64,000 bases of DNA from Nitrospira lenta (GCF_900403705.1 NZ_OUNR01000017.1:310001-374000), one strand, 5' to 3'; positions 1 through 13,085 are shown, counted from the first letter of the stretch. Notes: a model not told the origin generated them from the sequence alone. Numbers and translations: made by a program.

Positions 1-166
1 CCAGGTACTTGTCGAACCCGACCGTGATGTAGTTGTAGTCCTGAATCTGACCGGCATGGCGGAGTTTAATCTTGTCGATAAACCGCCCCAAGTGAGCAAT
101 GCCACCGAGCAAGGCTTTGGGACTGCGGGGACATTGTCCAGACACGTTGAAACTTCCTTCTCCCAT
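1..166 (-). CDS. DUF5069 family protein (5' part only)
   Basis: The gene starts at 166 and runs off the left edge, so only about 55 N-terminal residues are visible. They contain a 'PRSP' segment followed by a glycine-rich 'LLGGIAHLGRFIDKIK' stretch and a 'QDYNY' motif, which I recognise as the start of the DUF5069 family, a small protein family of unknown function. A purine-rich AAAGGAA sits about 7 bases before the ATG and supports the start. The Fic gene lies just upstream in the same direction with a gap of about 30 bases, so the two may be co-transcribed. Family assignment is from memory of the pattern. Confidence 0.7.
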   Translation of the reverse strand, partial: MGEGSFNVSGQCPRSPKALLGGIAHLGRFIDKIKLRHAGQIQDYNYITVGFDKYL

Positions 167-195
167 TTACAAATTCCTTTCTTCGAGATCATGAA

Positions 196-1677
196 TCAGT
201 AACCGTGTCGCTTAAGCTCTGATTCAGCCTGTGCTTTCAGTTGACACAGGATCTCTCCCAGAACACGGTTAGAAAAAATTGCCACTCTCAAATCAGTGAC
301 CATCCTTTCTTTGCCTAGAACACTAGAGATTGGCACTCGCAAGAGATCATTGGTCTCCCTGCATAGAATCATAATGTCATCATCCCTACCGCAATTTCTC
401 GGCACAAAGATTACTAGATTCCTGTTCACTTTTGTCGCAGCAGGCGGCAGCGACTCCGCCTGTAATACAATCGACTCTTTGGGGATACTTACCAAAGTGC
501 GATACCCATCAGGAGTGGGTGGCATCTGGATGTCTCCACCAGACCTAGTAACATCAAAACGTAACTCTCCAGCCCTCGGAACTTCGGTGACTTGCTTTTG
601 TATTTGCGTTTGCACCGCATGCAACAAGGTCTGTCCCGCTAAATCGACCTGATTGTGCTTATATCCCCCCCTGGTTAGATAGAGATCTCCTATAGCCCTT
701 GATGTCTTAACTGGATCATCGACTTCAGCCGTCCTAAGGCTTTCCGCAACCAAAACAAATGCATCTCGGCTTCTTGAAGTTACAAAGTTTACAAATGTTT
801 GGCACTCCCCAGAATCGGCTGCCTCTAATGCGTCAATATAGGCATTACGATGGTCAACCAAAACGAGGAGCGGAATTGATGCAGCGCGATATAGGAATAT
901 TGAAGCCAACGCTCGTGCAACTCTGCCATTCCCATCCTGAAATGGGTGGATTCGTGTGAAGGCATGGTGTACATAAGCAGCCTGTAACACAGGATGTGCA
1001 GATTCAAAGTCTTGTCTCCGCATGATCTCGCACAGACGCCCCATCTCCATAGGCGTCTGCTGGACAGGTGCATACGCATGGAGAGTGCCATCTTCTTTCT
1101 GAACATGATTGGGAAACTTCTTATACTCTCCGTGATTTAATTGTTGCTCCTGAATCCCTGCAGAAGTCAGAGCTTTAAATGTATTTTGAGCCGAGCAAAT
1201 CTTCCTATGAAGCTCTCGAATATAAGCCTCTGCAATGGGAACGGACTTCGTCGCTAAATCTAGGACATAGTCATAGGCATCTAATTGAGACTCGATCAAC
1301 AAGCGAACCTTTTCCTGTTCCTTTTCAAATGCAACCTGCCACATCGCAGTTTGAGCAGCGATTGTGATTGTGATACCTCTGTCAAGCTGGTAAAGCCCTT
1401 CAATCGCTCCGGTATCAATTGCTGCAGCACGCTTGGCAACCTCTCGCGCTCGATCAAGCTTTACTGAATTGGCGCTACCAAGTTCCTGCACAATAGAAAG
1501 ATGGGTATTCCAAGCCTGCACGTCTAGTGCGAGCGATGACCAATCTATGAAGTCAACTATAGGCTTGTAAGATTTGTCAGCACGACCGATAAGATCAATG
1601 GCTACTGGAGCTTGTTCATCCATAAAAATACAATCGGGTGAAAACCTTTCACATAAGCTACGGTCATAACACGCCAT
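196..1677 (-). CDS. Fic family protein (probable protein adenylyltransferase)
   Basis: 493 residues. The core Fic motif HPFxDGNGRxxR is intact at residues 244-255, including the catalytic His244 and the phosphate-binding Asp-Gly-Asn-Gly-Arg. Enzymes with this motif transfer AMP from ATP to a hydroxyl on a target protein. An N-terminal TGAIEG at residues 89-94 matches the class II inhibitory helix (S/T)xxxE(G/N), whose Glu (here Glu93) blocks productive ATP binding in the resting state. It is therefore predicted to be self-inhibited and needs no separate antitoxin; none is seen next to it. The region after about residue 330 is a C-terminal extension I cannot assign. Start at 1677 chosen because a weak AGG precedes it; the internal Met at residue 19 has no ribosome site. 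Cytoplasmic; target unknown. Confidence 0.88.
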   Translation of the reverse strand: MACYDRSLCERFSPDCIFMDEQAPVAIDLIGRADKSYKPIVDFIDWSSLALDVQAWNTHLSIVQELGSANSVKLDRAREVAKRAAAIDTGAIEGLYQLDRGITITIAAQTAMWQVAFEKEQEKVRLLIESQLDAYDYVLDLATKSVPIAEAYIRELHRKICSAQNTFKALTSAGIQEQQLNHGEYKKFPNHVQKEDGTLHAYAPVQQTPMEMGRLCEIMRRQDFESAHPVLQAAYVHHAFTRIHPFQDGNGRVARALASIFLYRAASIPLLVLVDHRNAYIDALEAADSGECQTFVNFVTSRSRDAFVLVAESLRTAEVDDPVKTSRAIGDLYLTRGGYKHNQVDLAGQTLLHAVQTQIQKQVTEVPRAGELRFDVTRSGGDIQMPPTPDGYRTLVSIPKESIVLQAESLPPAATKVNRNLVIFVPRNCGRDDDIMILCRETNDLLRVPISSVLGKERMVTDLRVAIFSNRVLGEILCQLKAQAESELKRHGY

Positions 1678-1982
1678 CCGTCAAGGAACCTAGCTGACTT
1701 CTTAATCAAACGACCACCCCCCAAAGATCTTCCAACGAAGCTGAAGCGAGCAAGAGCCTGAGGCGTAACGGTCTAAGCACATGTGGGCTTATGTGAAACG
1801 AGAACGAAGGCTAGAAATAGGGACAGGCTACTTTTTGTGGGGAAGCGTGTCAACCAAAGGAGATAGACAAATGCCCACACACGGACAAGAGGCAGTAACT
1901 ACGGATTTGGCGGGTGGCACGTCGAACTGAGCGCCCCGCCGCGCACAACGAAAGGGCCCCACTGGGGGATGGGTGGAGTGAG

Positions 1983-2004
1983 CACGGCGGGGCTGTTCGC
2001 CGTG
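1983..2004. repeat. Inverted repeat (7-bp perfect stem)
   Basis: CACGGCG at 1983-1989 pairs perfectly with CGCCGTG at 1998-2004 around an 8-base loop. It lies in the gene-free stretch next to the gltD relic. No T-run follows on either strand, so it is not an obvious terminator. Confidence 0.55.
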
Positions 2005-2034
2005 ACAGGACCCGCAGCCTCAAGAAGCTGGAGC

Positions 2035-2069
2035 AGGGACAGGCACAGGCGAGGCCGGAGCCAGTCCCT
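2035..2069. repeat. Imperfect palindrome of REP/RAYT type
   Basis: AGGGACAGGC at 2035-2044 pairs with GCCAGTCCCT at 2060-2069 with a single central mismatch. The same ten-base arm occurs alone at 1819-1828. The arm resembles sequences I associate with REP-type elements in other bacteria; this is not proven here. Confidence 0.45.
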
Positions 2070-2080
2070 CTTTACTTCAC

Positions 2081-2240
2081 TGACTGCTTTGCAGATTTTC
2101 CTGCTTGCAGATACAGATTGATCCTCGGCTATCTTGCGGTCTTCGGCGATCGCCCTGACGATGAAGGAGGCACCGCGCTTGCTGTCGTCGACAGTAAAGA
2201 CCCCGGCAAACCTGGTCATGTGACAGCCAGTGACTCCTGG
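2081..2240 (-). pseudogene. Decayed duplicate of the gltD 3' end
   Basis: About 150 bases align with the last part of the intact gltD (roughly 4428-4575) in the same orientation, with several identical runs of 10 to 17 bases (for example the 'CTTCGGCGATCGCCC' block). Translated on the minus strand, one frame reads 'DSKRGASFIVRAIAEDRKIA', against 'DTKRGASLIVWAIAEGRKMA' in gltD. The copy has a small deletion that shifts the frame near the C-terminus, and the FAD-binding 'AGGD' is lost. It has no start and no upstream gltD sequence. It is a relic, not a gene. Its position makes the two exported-protein genes flanked by direct repeats of gltD sequence. Confidence 0.85.
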
Positions 2241-2288
2241 CACTATTTTCCCTATGAGAATTGCGCGCCGAAGCTGAGGAAGGTCTCG

Positions 2289-2936
2289 TCACAGAACTTC
2301 CTTCCCCGTCACATTTTCACCCTTGAGGCACCGCTTCAACATGTCCCGCGCGGCAAGACCAGAATGCCATTCCAGTTCAAAAACTTTACTGCCTTGATAC
2401 TCGATTTTAAAATTCAACTTCTCTTCCATCCCAGCCAGTGCGGCATCAATGGTAGGAACGGCAAACTGTATTTCATCGGCAAAGTCCGCAATCGTGCGGT
2501 TAAAAGCCGTGATGGTTGCGGCGGGATCAGCCCCCTGCGTTAAGGTCACCTTGACCTTCTGAATCTCCTTGGGATTATCCGGCCGTGGAAAGGTCGGTTT
2601 CGGCTCAACCGCGACAAACCCCAGAAGCGCCCCTCGATACTCACCGCCCGGCCCCACGACCGTGATCATCTGATCATGTTGCCAATAGACAGCCGTGCAA
2701 TACTCACCGGGCTTGGCGTCGCTCTTGCCTTGAAAGAATTGCCAAAACCCCTTCTCCATCTTCTCTCGTCTTGGATCATTCAACACGCGGTCCTTCGACT
2801 TCTCGATGGCCTCCTTCGCATTGATCTCTTTTTTGGCGGTTGAAACCAAGTCGTCCATCGGATCATAGGACGCTGCGGCGGCAACGCCCGAAACAACCAG
2901 CATTGATAGGACTACAAGCCACCCTCGTGTTCTCAT
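2289..2936 (-). CDS. Exported protein of unknown function
   Basis: 215 residues. The first 22 form a clear Sec signal peptide (positive start, hydrophobic core, 'VAAAAS' cleavage region). The mature part is soluble and charged, with two cysteines (in 'EYCTAVYW' and 'KRCLKG') that might pair in the periplasm. I do not recognise a domain. The open frame extends upstream to 3128, but that part overlaps the previous gene; the start at 2936 is preceded by GAGGAG and begins the signal peptide. It follows the gene ending at 2947 with a 10-base gap, so the two form one operon and probably act together outside the inner membrane. The gltD relic lies just downstream. Confidence 0.72.
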   Translation of the reverse strand: MRTRGWLVVLSMLVVSGVAAAASYDPMDDLVSTAKKEINAKEAIEKSKDRVLNDPRREKMEKGFWQFFQGKSDAKPGEYCTAVYWQHDQMITVVGPGGEYRGALLGFVAVEPKPTFPRPDNPKEIQKVKVTLTQGADPAATITAFNRTIADFADEIQFAVPTIDAALAGMEEKLNFKIEYQGSKVFELEWHSGLAARDMLKRCLKGENVTGKEVL

Positions 2937-2946
2937 GTGCACTCCT

Positions 2947-4107
2947 CTAATTTGGCACGTCCAACAATCCATCACAGGCAAACACGACTTGGCCGAACTG
3001 ACTGGAATTCGCCCAAATCCTGACATCGACAACACGGAAGACGTTCTTGTCGTCGGGATGCAAGACGTACTGCACACTGCAATGTTCATAGACGCCCTCT
3101 TCCCATACCGCGCCTTGCCGATTCCCAACGATCACGCGATTGTCAAACTCTTGACCGTAACTGAAAAAATGCAGCTTCCCGGCCTCTGACACGATGGGAG
3201 CCCCCATTTTCGCAGCGACGTCTTGTTCCGTTTTTCCTTCCCACACCGTCAGCATATGCCTTTCGTTGCGAGAAAGTTTTCGCCCGCCCCTGATCTCCGC
3301 GGCGATTTTGTGGAAGGCGAATTCCGCATCCATGTGCTTGAGATTCGCCTCAAGCTGCGGCTTGATCCCAGCGACGAATTCATCATGTTGCTTTTGAATC
3401 TGAGCCATCTTGGCTTGATATTCTTCCATCTCTTTTTTGGTCGGGCGGCGGGACCATTTGCCGGAGGGGTCCGGGCGCTTCGCCCCACTCCATAAGACCC
3501 ACCAAACAAATTCAAGTTGGTCCGGCGGGCTCTGCGCCTTCACCAACTGCAGGTCGCTTGGAAGACCGATCTTGGCAATTTCCTTTCTGAAGATGACCCC
3601 ATCATCCTTGGCTTTCGCCGTTTTGATAATGGCGCTTCGCATCACATCTTCATTGCAGGCAATTTTTTGCAGCTTTAACAAGACGGGAGAAGGCGACGTG
3701 CGCCAATCACCAGCGGGCAATTTTTCATCCTTTAAATCTTCGCGCCGAAGCTTCCAGCTAAATTCGCCGATCCGCACCTTCACCGGGGCATCGAACGCCG
3801 GCTGCTTCGGGATATTCTTCCCGTCAACGGTTTCTTTAGCGACGCATTCAAATTGCAGCCGTAGCGAACTGAACTCTGGCTTATCAGGATGTTCATAGAC
3901 GATGGTCGTATCAAGCTCCTTCACCCGCGTGGGACCAAAGAGTTGATCGACCGGCGTTCGGTCCATCACGACAAGGATATCGGCGAAGTACGCTTCGCGG
4001 CTTCCCTCCTCGCCTTGGACATGCACCAGTACCGATTGCGCAAACGCCTGCGTCGCACACACACAACTGCCGAGCATGAACCCGATCATGGCTATTCGAT
4101 ATCTCAT
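2947..4107 (-). CDS. Exported protein with a possible SmpA/OmlA-like C-terminus
   Basis: 386 residues. A signal peptide (about 25 residues, ending 'TQAFAQS') begins at the chosen start, which has AAGGA upstream; the longer frame to 4218 would bury the signal. The middle (about residues 215-285) is rich in Lys, Glu and Gln and may be helical or coiled. Near the C-terminus, 'WEGKTEQDVAAKMGAP' followed by a 'FFSYGQ' strand resembles the BamE/SmpA/OmlA fold, in which a short helix carries the pattern G-x-T-x-x-x-V-x-x-x-x-G-x-P. This is a weak, pattern-based suggestion. Likely periplasmic, acting with the exported protein downstream. Confidence 0.7.
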   Translation of the reverse strand: MRYRIAMIGFMLGSCVCATQAFAQSVLVHVQGEEGSREAYFADILVVMDRTPVDQLFGPTRVKELDTTIVYEHPDKPEFSSLRLQFECVAKETVDGKNIPKQPAFDAPVKVRIGEFSWKLRREDLKDEKLPAGDWRTSPSPVLLKLQKIACNEDVMRSAIIKTAKAKDDGVIFRKEIAKIGLPSDLQLVKAQSPPDQLEFVWWVLWSGAKRPDPSGKWSRRPTKKEMEEYQAKMAQIQKQHDEFVAGIKPQLEANLKHMDAEFAFHKIAAEIRGGRKLSRNERHMLTVWEGKTEQDVAAKMGAPIVSEAGKLHFFSYGQEFDNRVIVGNRQGAVWEEGVYEHCSVQYVLHPDDKNVFRVVDVRIWANSSQFGQVVFACDGLLDVPN

Positions 4108-4419
4108 CTTCTTGTGTCCTTTGTGATGCAGTACGGTTCTCGCACGCTGCTTCCGCACAATGGAATCCTTCTTAGGAACTTTACCATTGCCCAGAAAACC
4201 AGACCAGCAGATTTCCAAATGGAAGGAGAGCTCAGCGAGATACGGCAGACCTCACCTTACAAGGCACAAGCATACCAAATTCAGGAGGTCTTACCCTAGA
4301 CCATGAGACGTGTGTGAAGCCCGCCTGGCCGCATTCCGCGGCACAGCCACCTGGCGCAAGACGCGTGACCAGCACGGGGGATACCTAGGCAATGTATCCG
4401 GTTGATGGAAGGAATCGAT
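4108..4419. other. Gap between gltD and the exported-protein operon
   Basis: 312 bases without a convincing gene. An inverted repeat GGATAC/GTATCC (4379-4384 and 4394-4399) lies about 20 bases past the gltD stop; its stem is short and no T-run follows, so termination there is doubtful. A TGG-TATGCT extended -10-like sequence for the exported-protein operon may lie around 4270, but no good -35 goes with it. Confidence 0.35.
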
Positions 4420-5856
4420 CTAGGCGACTGACTTCTTTGCCGACTTCCCTGCTTGTAGATACTGATTGATCCCCGCGGCCATCTTGCGGCCTTCGGCGAT
4501 CGCCCAGACGATGAGGGAGGCGCCGCGCTTGGTGTCGCCCCCGGCAAAGACGCCGTCGAGGTTGGTCATGAAACTCTCATCCACCGACACGGCCCCGCGC
4601 TGATCGTACTTCACACCAAGGCTGTCGAGCAGGCCGTTCTTCACCGGACCGGTGAAGCCCATGGCGAGTAGCACCAGATCCGCATGCATCTCAAAATCGC
4701 TGTTGGACACCGGGATAAACTTGCCGCCTTCGAATTTCACGCGGCTTCCGTGCAGCTTCGTGACATGGCCGTTATGGCCCGTAAACTTCGTCGTCGAGAT
4801 GCTCCACTGCCGGTCGCAGCCTTCTTCGTGCGCATGCGAGGTCCGCAACTGCATCGGCCAAAGGGGCCAAGGGGTCGAACTTGAGCGGGACGGAGGCGGC
4901 TCCGGCAACAACTCGAACTGACGCACCTCCGCGCAACCCTGACGATGCGCCGTACCGACGCAATCGGATCCGGTATCGCCGCCGCCGATGACGATCACCC
5001 GCTTGCCCTTGGCCGTGATCGCTTCATCCGGAACCGCGATGCCCGCCGTCCGCCTGTTCTGCTGGACGAGATACTCCATGGCAAGGTGCACACCCTTCAG
5101 CTCGCGGCCGGGAATCGGCAGCTCGCGGGCCTGCTCGGCACCCATGGTCAACCCCACGGCATCGAACTGCTGGCGCAGCTGCTCGCCGGTGATATCTTTT
5201 CCGATGGTCACGCTGGTCTTGAATTCGACCCCTTCGGCCTTCAACTGCTCCAGCCGCCGATCGATGACCCACTTCTCCATTTTGAAATCGGGAATACCGT
5301 AACGCAGCAGTCCGCCGATGCGGTCGGATTTCTCAAACACCGTGACGCTATGGCCGGCGCGCGCGAGTTGCTGCGCTGCAGCTAACCCGGATGGACCTGA
5401 CCCGACAATAGCCACAGTCTTACCCGTCTTCACGACCGGTAATATCGGCTCGACATAGCCTTCGTTGAATCCTCGGTCGATGATGTTCCACTCCAACACA
5501 CGGATGGAGACCGGATCCTCGTTGATACCGAGGACACAGGCGCCTTCGCAGGGAGCCGGACAGAGTCGGCCGGTAAATTCGGGGAAATTGTTCGTGGTGT
5601 GCAGCGCCTTGAGCGCATCTTTCCAACGGCCACGATAGACGAGATCGTTCCACTCGGGAATGAGATTCACAACCGGACAGCCGGTGCTCCCTTGGCAGAA
5701 CGGCACACCGCAATCCATACAGCGGGCACCCTGCACCTTGAGCTTATCCTCGGCGATGGGCTCGTACATTTCCTTCCAATCGAGCACGCGCAACTCGATC
5801 GGTTTCCGCTTGGGGCCCTCGCGGGCATATTTCATGAAACCCTTTGGATCGCCCAT
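4420..5856 (-). CDS. gltD: Glutamate synthase small (beta) subunit
   Basis: 478 residues, usual length for GltD. It takes electrons from NADPH through FAD and iron-sulfur centres and passes them to GltB, which makes glutamate from glutamine and 2-oxoglutarate. The N-terminus carries the cysteine pattern CxxCGVPFC and later CPAPCEGAC that bind two [4Fe-4S] clusters. 'GSGPSGLAAA' (FAD) and 'GGGDTGSD' (NADPH) nucleotide-binding motifs follow, and 'GVFAGGDTKRGAS' closes the FAD site. The start at 5856 has AAAGGA upstream and gives the family N-terminus 'MGDPKGF'; a longer open frame to 5961 overlaps gltB. It sits 13 bases downstream of gltB in one operon. A relic of its 3' end lies at 2081-2240. 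Confidence 0.96.
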   Translation of the reverse strand: MGDPKGFMKYAREGPKRKPIELRVLDWKEMYEPIAEDKLKVQGARCMDCGVPFCQGSTGCPVVNLIPEWNDLVYRGRWKDALKALHTTNNFPEFTGRLCPAPCEGACVLGINEDPVSIRVLEWNIIDRGFNEGYVEPILPVVKTGKTVAIVGSGPSGLAAAQQLARAGHSVTVFEKSDRIGGLLRYGIPDFKMEKWVIDRRLEQLKAEGVEFKTSVTIGKDITGEQLRQQFDAVGLTMGAEQARELPIPGRELKGVHLAMEYLVQQNRRTAGIAVPDEAITAKGKRVIVIGGGDTGSDCVGTAHRQGCAEVRQFELLPEPPPSRSSSTPWPLWPMQLRTSHAHEEGCDRQWSISTTKFTGHNGHVTKLHGSRVKFEGGKFIPVSNSDFEMHADLVLLAMGFTGPVKNGLLDSLGVKYDQRGAVSVDESFMTNLDGVFAGGDTKRGASLIVWAIAEGRKMAAGINQYLQAGKSAKKSVA

Positions 5857-5869
5857 TCCCGTAGTCCTT

Positions 5870-10390
<4,521 letters not shown>

Positions 10391-10517
10391 GGCAATCTCG
10401 TGTCGCTAGGAAGAAGGTGATGACTTCGCGGTCAGCGGCCACTCATACATGCAGAGGCAAGCACGCGATATCGTGTCGTTTTATTGGCAGTCTCTCTCTT
10501 GTTCTTTTCTGCACTGC

Positions 10518-10547
10518 ACATTACTGGATGGGCTCCCGCCCTGTCAA
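10518..10547 (-). promoter_or_regulatory. Possible sigma-70 promoter of gltBD
   Basis: On the minus strand a perfect TTGACA (10542-10547) is followed after 18 bases by TAATGT (10518-10523), a poor -10. The transcript would have a leader of about 120 bases. Confidence 0.35.
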
Positions 10548-10578
10548 GATTGCGCGGGCCGATCCCGGCCCTGTTTGC

Positions 10579-10608
10579 TTGACTTTGTTTACTCTACTGC
10601 CCTACCAT
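10579..10608 (+). promoter_or_regulatory. Promoter of the polyprenyl synthase gene, probably leaderless
   Basis: TTGACT (10579-10584), an 18-base spacer and TACCAT (10603-10608) precede the ATG at 10616 by 7 bases. Transcription would begin at or next to the ATG. No Shine-Dalgarno sequence is present, which fits a leaderless message. Confidence 0.5.
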
Positions 10609-10615
10609 CCGCGGC

Positions 10616-11620
10616 ATGTCGAACGGACCCAGCACCTCGACCATCCATAGCATGGCAGACGTCTGGGAGGCGTATCGCGCCGAACTCGACGGTGTCGAGC
10701 ATCAGGTTCGCCAAAATCTCGATTCCAGCGTCGCTCTCGTCAATACCGTCGCCGCTCATATTCTCAGCAGCGGGGGCAAGCGCGTCCGTCCGCTTCTTCT
10801 TTTGCTATCAGCCCGTCTCTGCGGCTATACCGGCCGCGAGCACTATCAGCTCGGCAGCCTGATCGAATTTATCCATACGGCTACCCTCCTGCATGACGAT
10901 GTCGTCGACGAAGCCGATATCCGCCGGGGCCGCCGCACCGCCAGAAAAGTCTGGGGCAATCAAATCAGTATCCTCGTCGGCGACTATCTCTACTCCAAAG
11001 CCATGGCGCAGATCGTGGAGTTTCGCAGCCACGGCATGAATGAGGTCCTCGCCGAAGCCTGCACGAAGATGGCGGAAGGAGAAGTCCTTCAGCTGTATTA
11101 CAACGGCAACCCCTCAATGCCGGAATCCGACTACATCAAGATCGTCGAACATAAGACCGCGGGCCTGATCGCCGCCGCCTGCCGCATGGGCGCCATCCTC
11201 GCCGACGCGTCCGAGGAGCGACAGTCCGCGCTGTTCCGATTCGGCCAGTATCTGGGCATCGCCTTCCAGGTGGCCGACGATACACTCGATTACAATGCCG
11301 ACGGCGAACGCTTGGGGAAAACGCTGGGACAAGATTTGCGGCAGGGAAAAGCAACACTGCCCCTGCTCCATCTGCTCGACCATTGCAGCGAGCAGGACCG
11401 CAACATGATCAAGGACCGGATGGAGACCCGCACCCTGAGCCCTGAAGATCTTGAACGGATTCTGGGTTTGATGCAGAGCACCGGATCGCTGGCCTATGCG
11501 ATGGAACGGGCCAAAACCTACATTGCCGCCGCGCAGCACGAACTGGAAGCCTTTGAAGACTCGTCGGCGCGCCGGGCCCTGATCGTCGCCGCCGACTACA
11601 TGATTACCCGCGACCGGTAA
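10616..11620 (+). CDS. ispB: Polyprenyl diphosphate synthase (octaprenyl/heptaprenyl type)
   Basis: 334 residues. It elongates an allylic diphosphate with isopentenyl diphosphate to make the long chain used for quinones. Both Asp-rich motifs are present: DDVVD at residues 94-98 and DDTLD at 221-225, which bind Mg2+ and diphosphate. 'GGKRVRP' near residue 53 is the conserved substrate-binding region. Small residues before the first motif fit a long-chain product, but chain length cannot be fixed from sequence. An alternative Met at residue 13 is possible; neither start has a ribosome site, but the first sits at the expected start point of a promoter. Exact product, hence the symbol, is tentative. 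Confidence 0.85.
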   Translation: MSNGPSTSTIHSMADVWEAYRAELDGVEHQVRQNLDSSVALVNTVAAHILSSGGKRVRPLLLLLSARLCGYTGREHYQLGSLIEFIHTATLLHDDVVDEADIRRGRRTARKVWGNQISILVGDYLYSKAMAQIVEFRSHGMNEVLAEACTKMAEGEVLQLYYNGNPSMPESDYIKIVEHKTAGLIAAACRMGAILADASEERQSALFRFGQYLGIAFQVADDTLDYNADGERLGKTLGQDLRQGKATLPLLHLLDHCSEQDRNMIKDRMETRTLSPEDLERILGLMQSTGSLAYAMERAKTYIAAAQHELEAFEDSSARRALIVAADYMITRDR

Positions 11621-11753
11621 CCTTTCCTCCCGCTCACTCTTTTCCCCACCATGGTGTCGGCGAGAAGACGGGCACAGGGCCGGGCGTCAGGTGAGTGCCT
11701 TTCCGGTATCACACATTCACGCCGACCACTTTTCACAGGAGCACGAAACCATC

Positions 11754-13085
11754 ATGGCCCAGATTTTCCCCTTTCGCGGTGCGCGCTACGATGCCACCCT
11801 TGCCGGTGCGGCACGCGATGTCGCTGCGCCTCCCTACGACATCATCGACGCGGCCGGTCAGAAAGCTCTCTACGACCGAAACCCGCACAACGTCATTCGC
11901 CTGGAACTGGGTATGGACCAGCCCGGTGACGGCCCGACCAACAACCGCTACACCAGAGCCGGCGCCACGCTCGCGCAATGGATGCAATCGGGCGCGCTGA
12001 AACGGGACCCGCAGCCGACGATTTACTACCACACCATCGAATATGTTCCGCCGGGAGCCGATCCGAAGGGCCCGAGAAAAACGCTGCGGGGATTCATTGC
12101 CACGTTCAAGCTGGAAGAGTTCGGCACCGGAGCCATCTATCCGCACGAAAACACCCGCGCCGCCGCCAAGACCGATCGCTTGAATCTCATGGAAGCTTGC
12201 CGCGCGAATTTCAGTCCGATCTGGTCGCTCTATTCCGATCCCCAGGACACCATCCTGTCGGCCTTGGCACAGGCGGCAAAATCGATTGCGCCATCCGTAG
12301 AATTCCGCGACGATGTCGGCTTCGAGCAACGCCTCTGGGCCATCTCCGATCCGGCCGTCACTCAGAAAGTGGTGGCGGCGATGGCCAGCAAGCCCATCTT
12401 CATCGCCGACGGCCATCACCGGTACGAAACGGCATTGAATTATCAAAAGCTGCGCCGCCAGCAGGCCGGCCAAACAGGGACCGTTCAGGGTTTGCAGCCC
12501 TACGACAGCGTCCTCATGCTCCTCACGCCGATCGAAGATCCGGGACTCACCGTGTTGCCCACACACCGTGTGACGACGACGCCGTTGCCGTCGTTCGATC
12601 AAGTGAAGGCGCTGTTTGCCGACACCTTCGACCTGCAGGAATATCCGTTTACGAGCCAGACACAAGCCGCGGTTCGTGCACAATTCATCGACGCGATGCG
12701 GACACAAGGCCGAACCACCCCGATGTTTGGATTGGCGCTCAAGGGCCGCGCGGCCTATCTGACCCTGGCCCTCAAGGCCGCGCATCGTCCGCCGGACAGC
12801 GCTTCGCCCCGCACCAAGCTGGATGTCTCACTCCTGCAACAGTTGGTCGTCGCGAAGCTCTGTCCAACACAGCAGGAACAGGAAGCCATTCTCTATACCA
12901 AAGACGACCACGAAGCTTTGGATTGGGCCGCAAACGGCACCGGCACAGGCGCGTTGCTCTTGAACGCCACTAAGGTGAGTGAGGTCAAGGATGTGGCCAC
13001 GGCAGGCGAACGGATGCCGCACAAGTCCACCTACTTCTTCCCGAAACCGTTGACCGGGCTGGTCATGAACGTCATGGAGGGATGA
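11754..13085 (+). CDS. DUF1015 family protein
   Basis: 443 residues. The family pattern is clear: 'FRGARYD' at the N-terminus followed by 'AAPPYDIID', a central 'YPHENT' motif and 'FIADGHHRYETAL' with an Asp-Gly-His-His cluster that may be a catalytic or metal site. The family is widespread, and I know of no firmly established function for it. Start at 11754 chosen for the family N-terminus and the AGGAG 12 bases upstream; an in-frame GTG at 11691 would add 21 unusual residues. It is on its own between ispB and the regulator gene, all on the plus strand. Cytoplasmic, no signal peptide. Confidence 0.88.
   Translation: MAQIFPFRGARYDATLAGAARDVAAPPYDIIDAAGQKALYDRNPHNVIRLELGMDQPGDGPTNNRYTRAGATLAQWMQSGALKRDPQPTIYYHTIEYVPPGADPKGPRKTLRGFIATFKLEEFGTGAIYPHENTRAAAKTDRLNLMEACRANFSPIWSLYSDPQDTILSALAQAAKSIAPSVEFRDDVGFEQRLWAISDPAVTQKVVAAMASKPIFIADGHHRYETALNYQKLRRQQAGQTGTVQGLQPYDSVLMLLTPIEDPGLTVLPTHRVTTTPLPSFDQVKALFADTFDLQEYPFTSQTQAAVRAQFIDAMRTQGRTTPMFGLALKGRAAYLTLALKAAHRPPDSASPRTKLDVSLLQQLVVAKLCPTQQEQEAILYTKDDHEALDWAANGTGTGALLLNATKVSEVKDVATAGERMPHKSTYFFPKPLTGLVMNVMEG

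Larger units (their letters stand above)
1678..2080. other. Non-coding stretch with palindromes
   Basis: No convincing gene is seen. The sequence AGGGACAGGC occurs twice (1819-1828 and 2035-2044), and the second copy is answered by GCCAGTCCCT at 2060-2069. These look like the short palindromes spread by REP-associated tyrosine transposases, but no transposase is present here. That link is inference from motif resemblance only. Confidence 0.5.

Noticed and set aside
10556-10590. GGGCCG/CGGCCC hairpin followed by T-rich DNA between gltB and ispB
   Set aside because: It is between divergent genes, so nothing upstream needs terminating, and the T-rich part is explained as the ispB -35 region.
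11733-12785. 350-codon minus-strand frame over the DUF1015 gene
   Set aside because: Antisense shadow of a gene with an intact family pattern; a similar shadow of 298 codons lies over the sigma-54 regulator.
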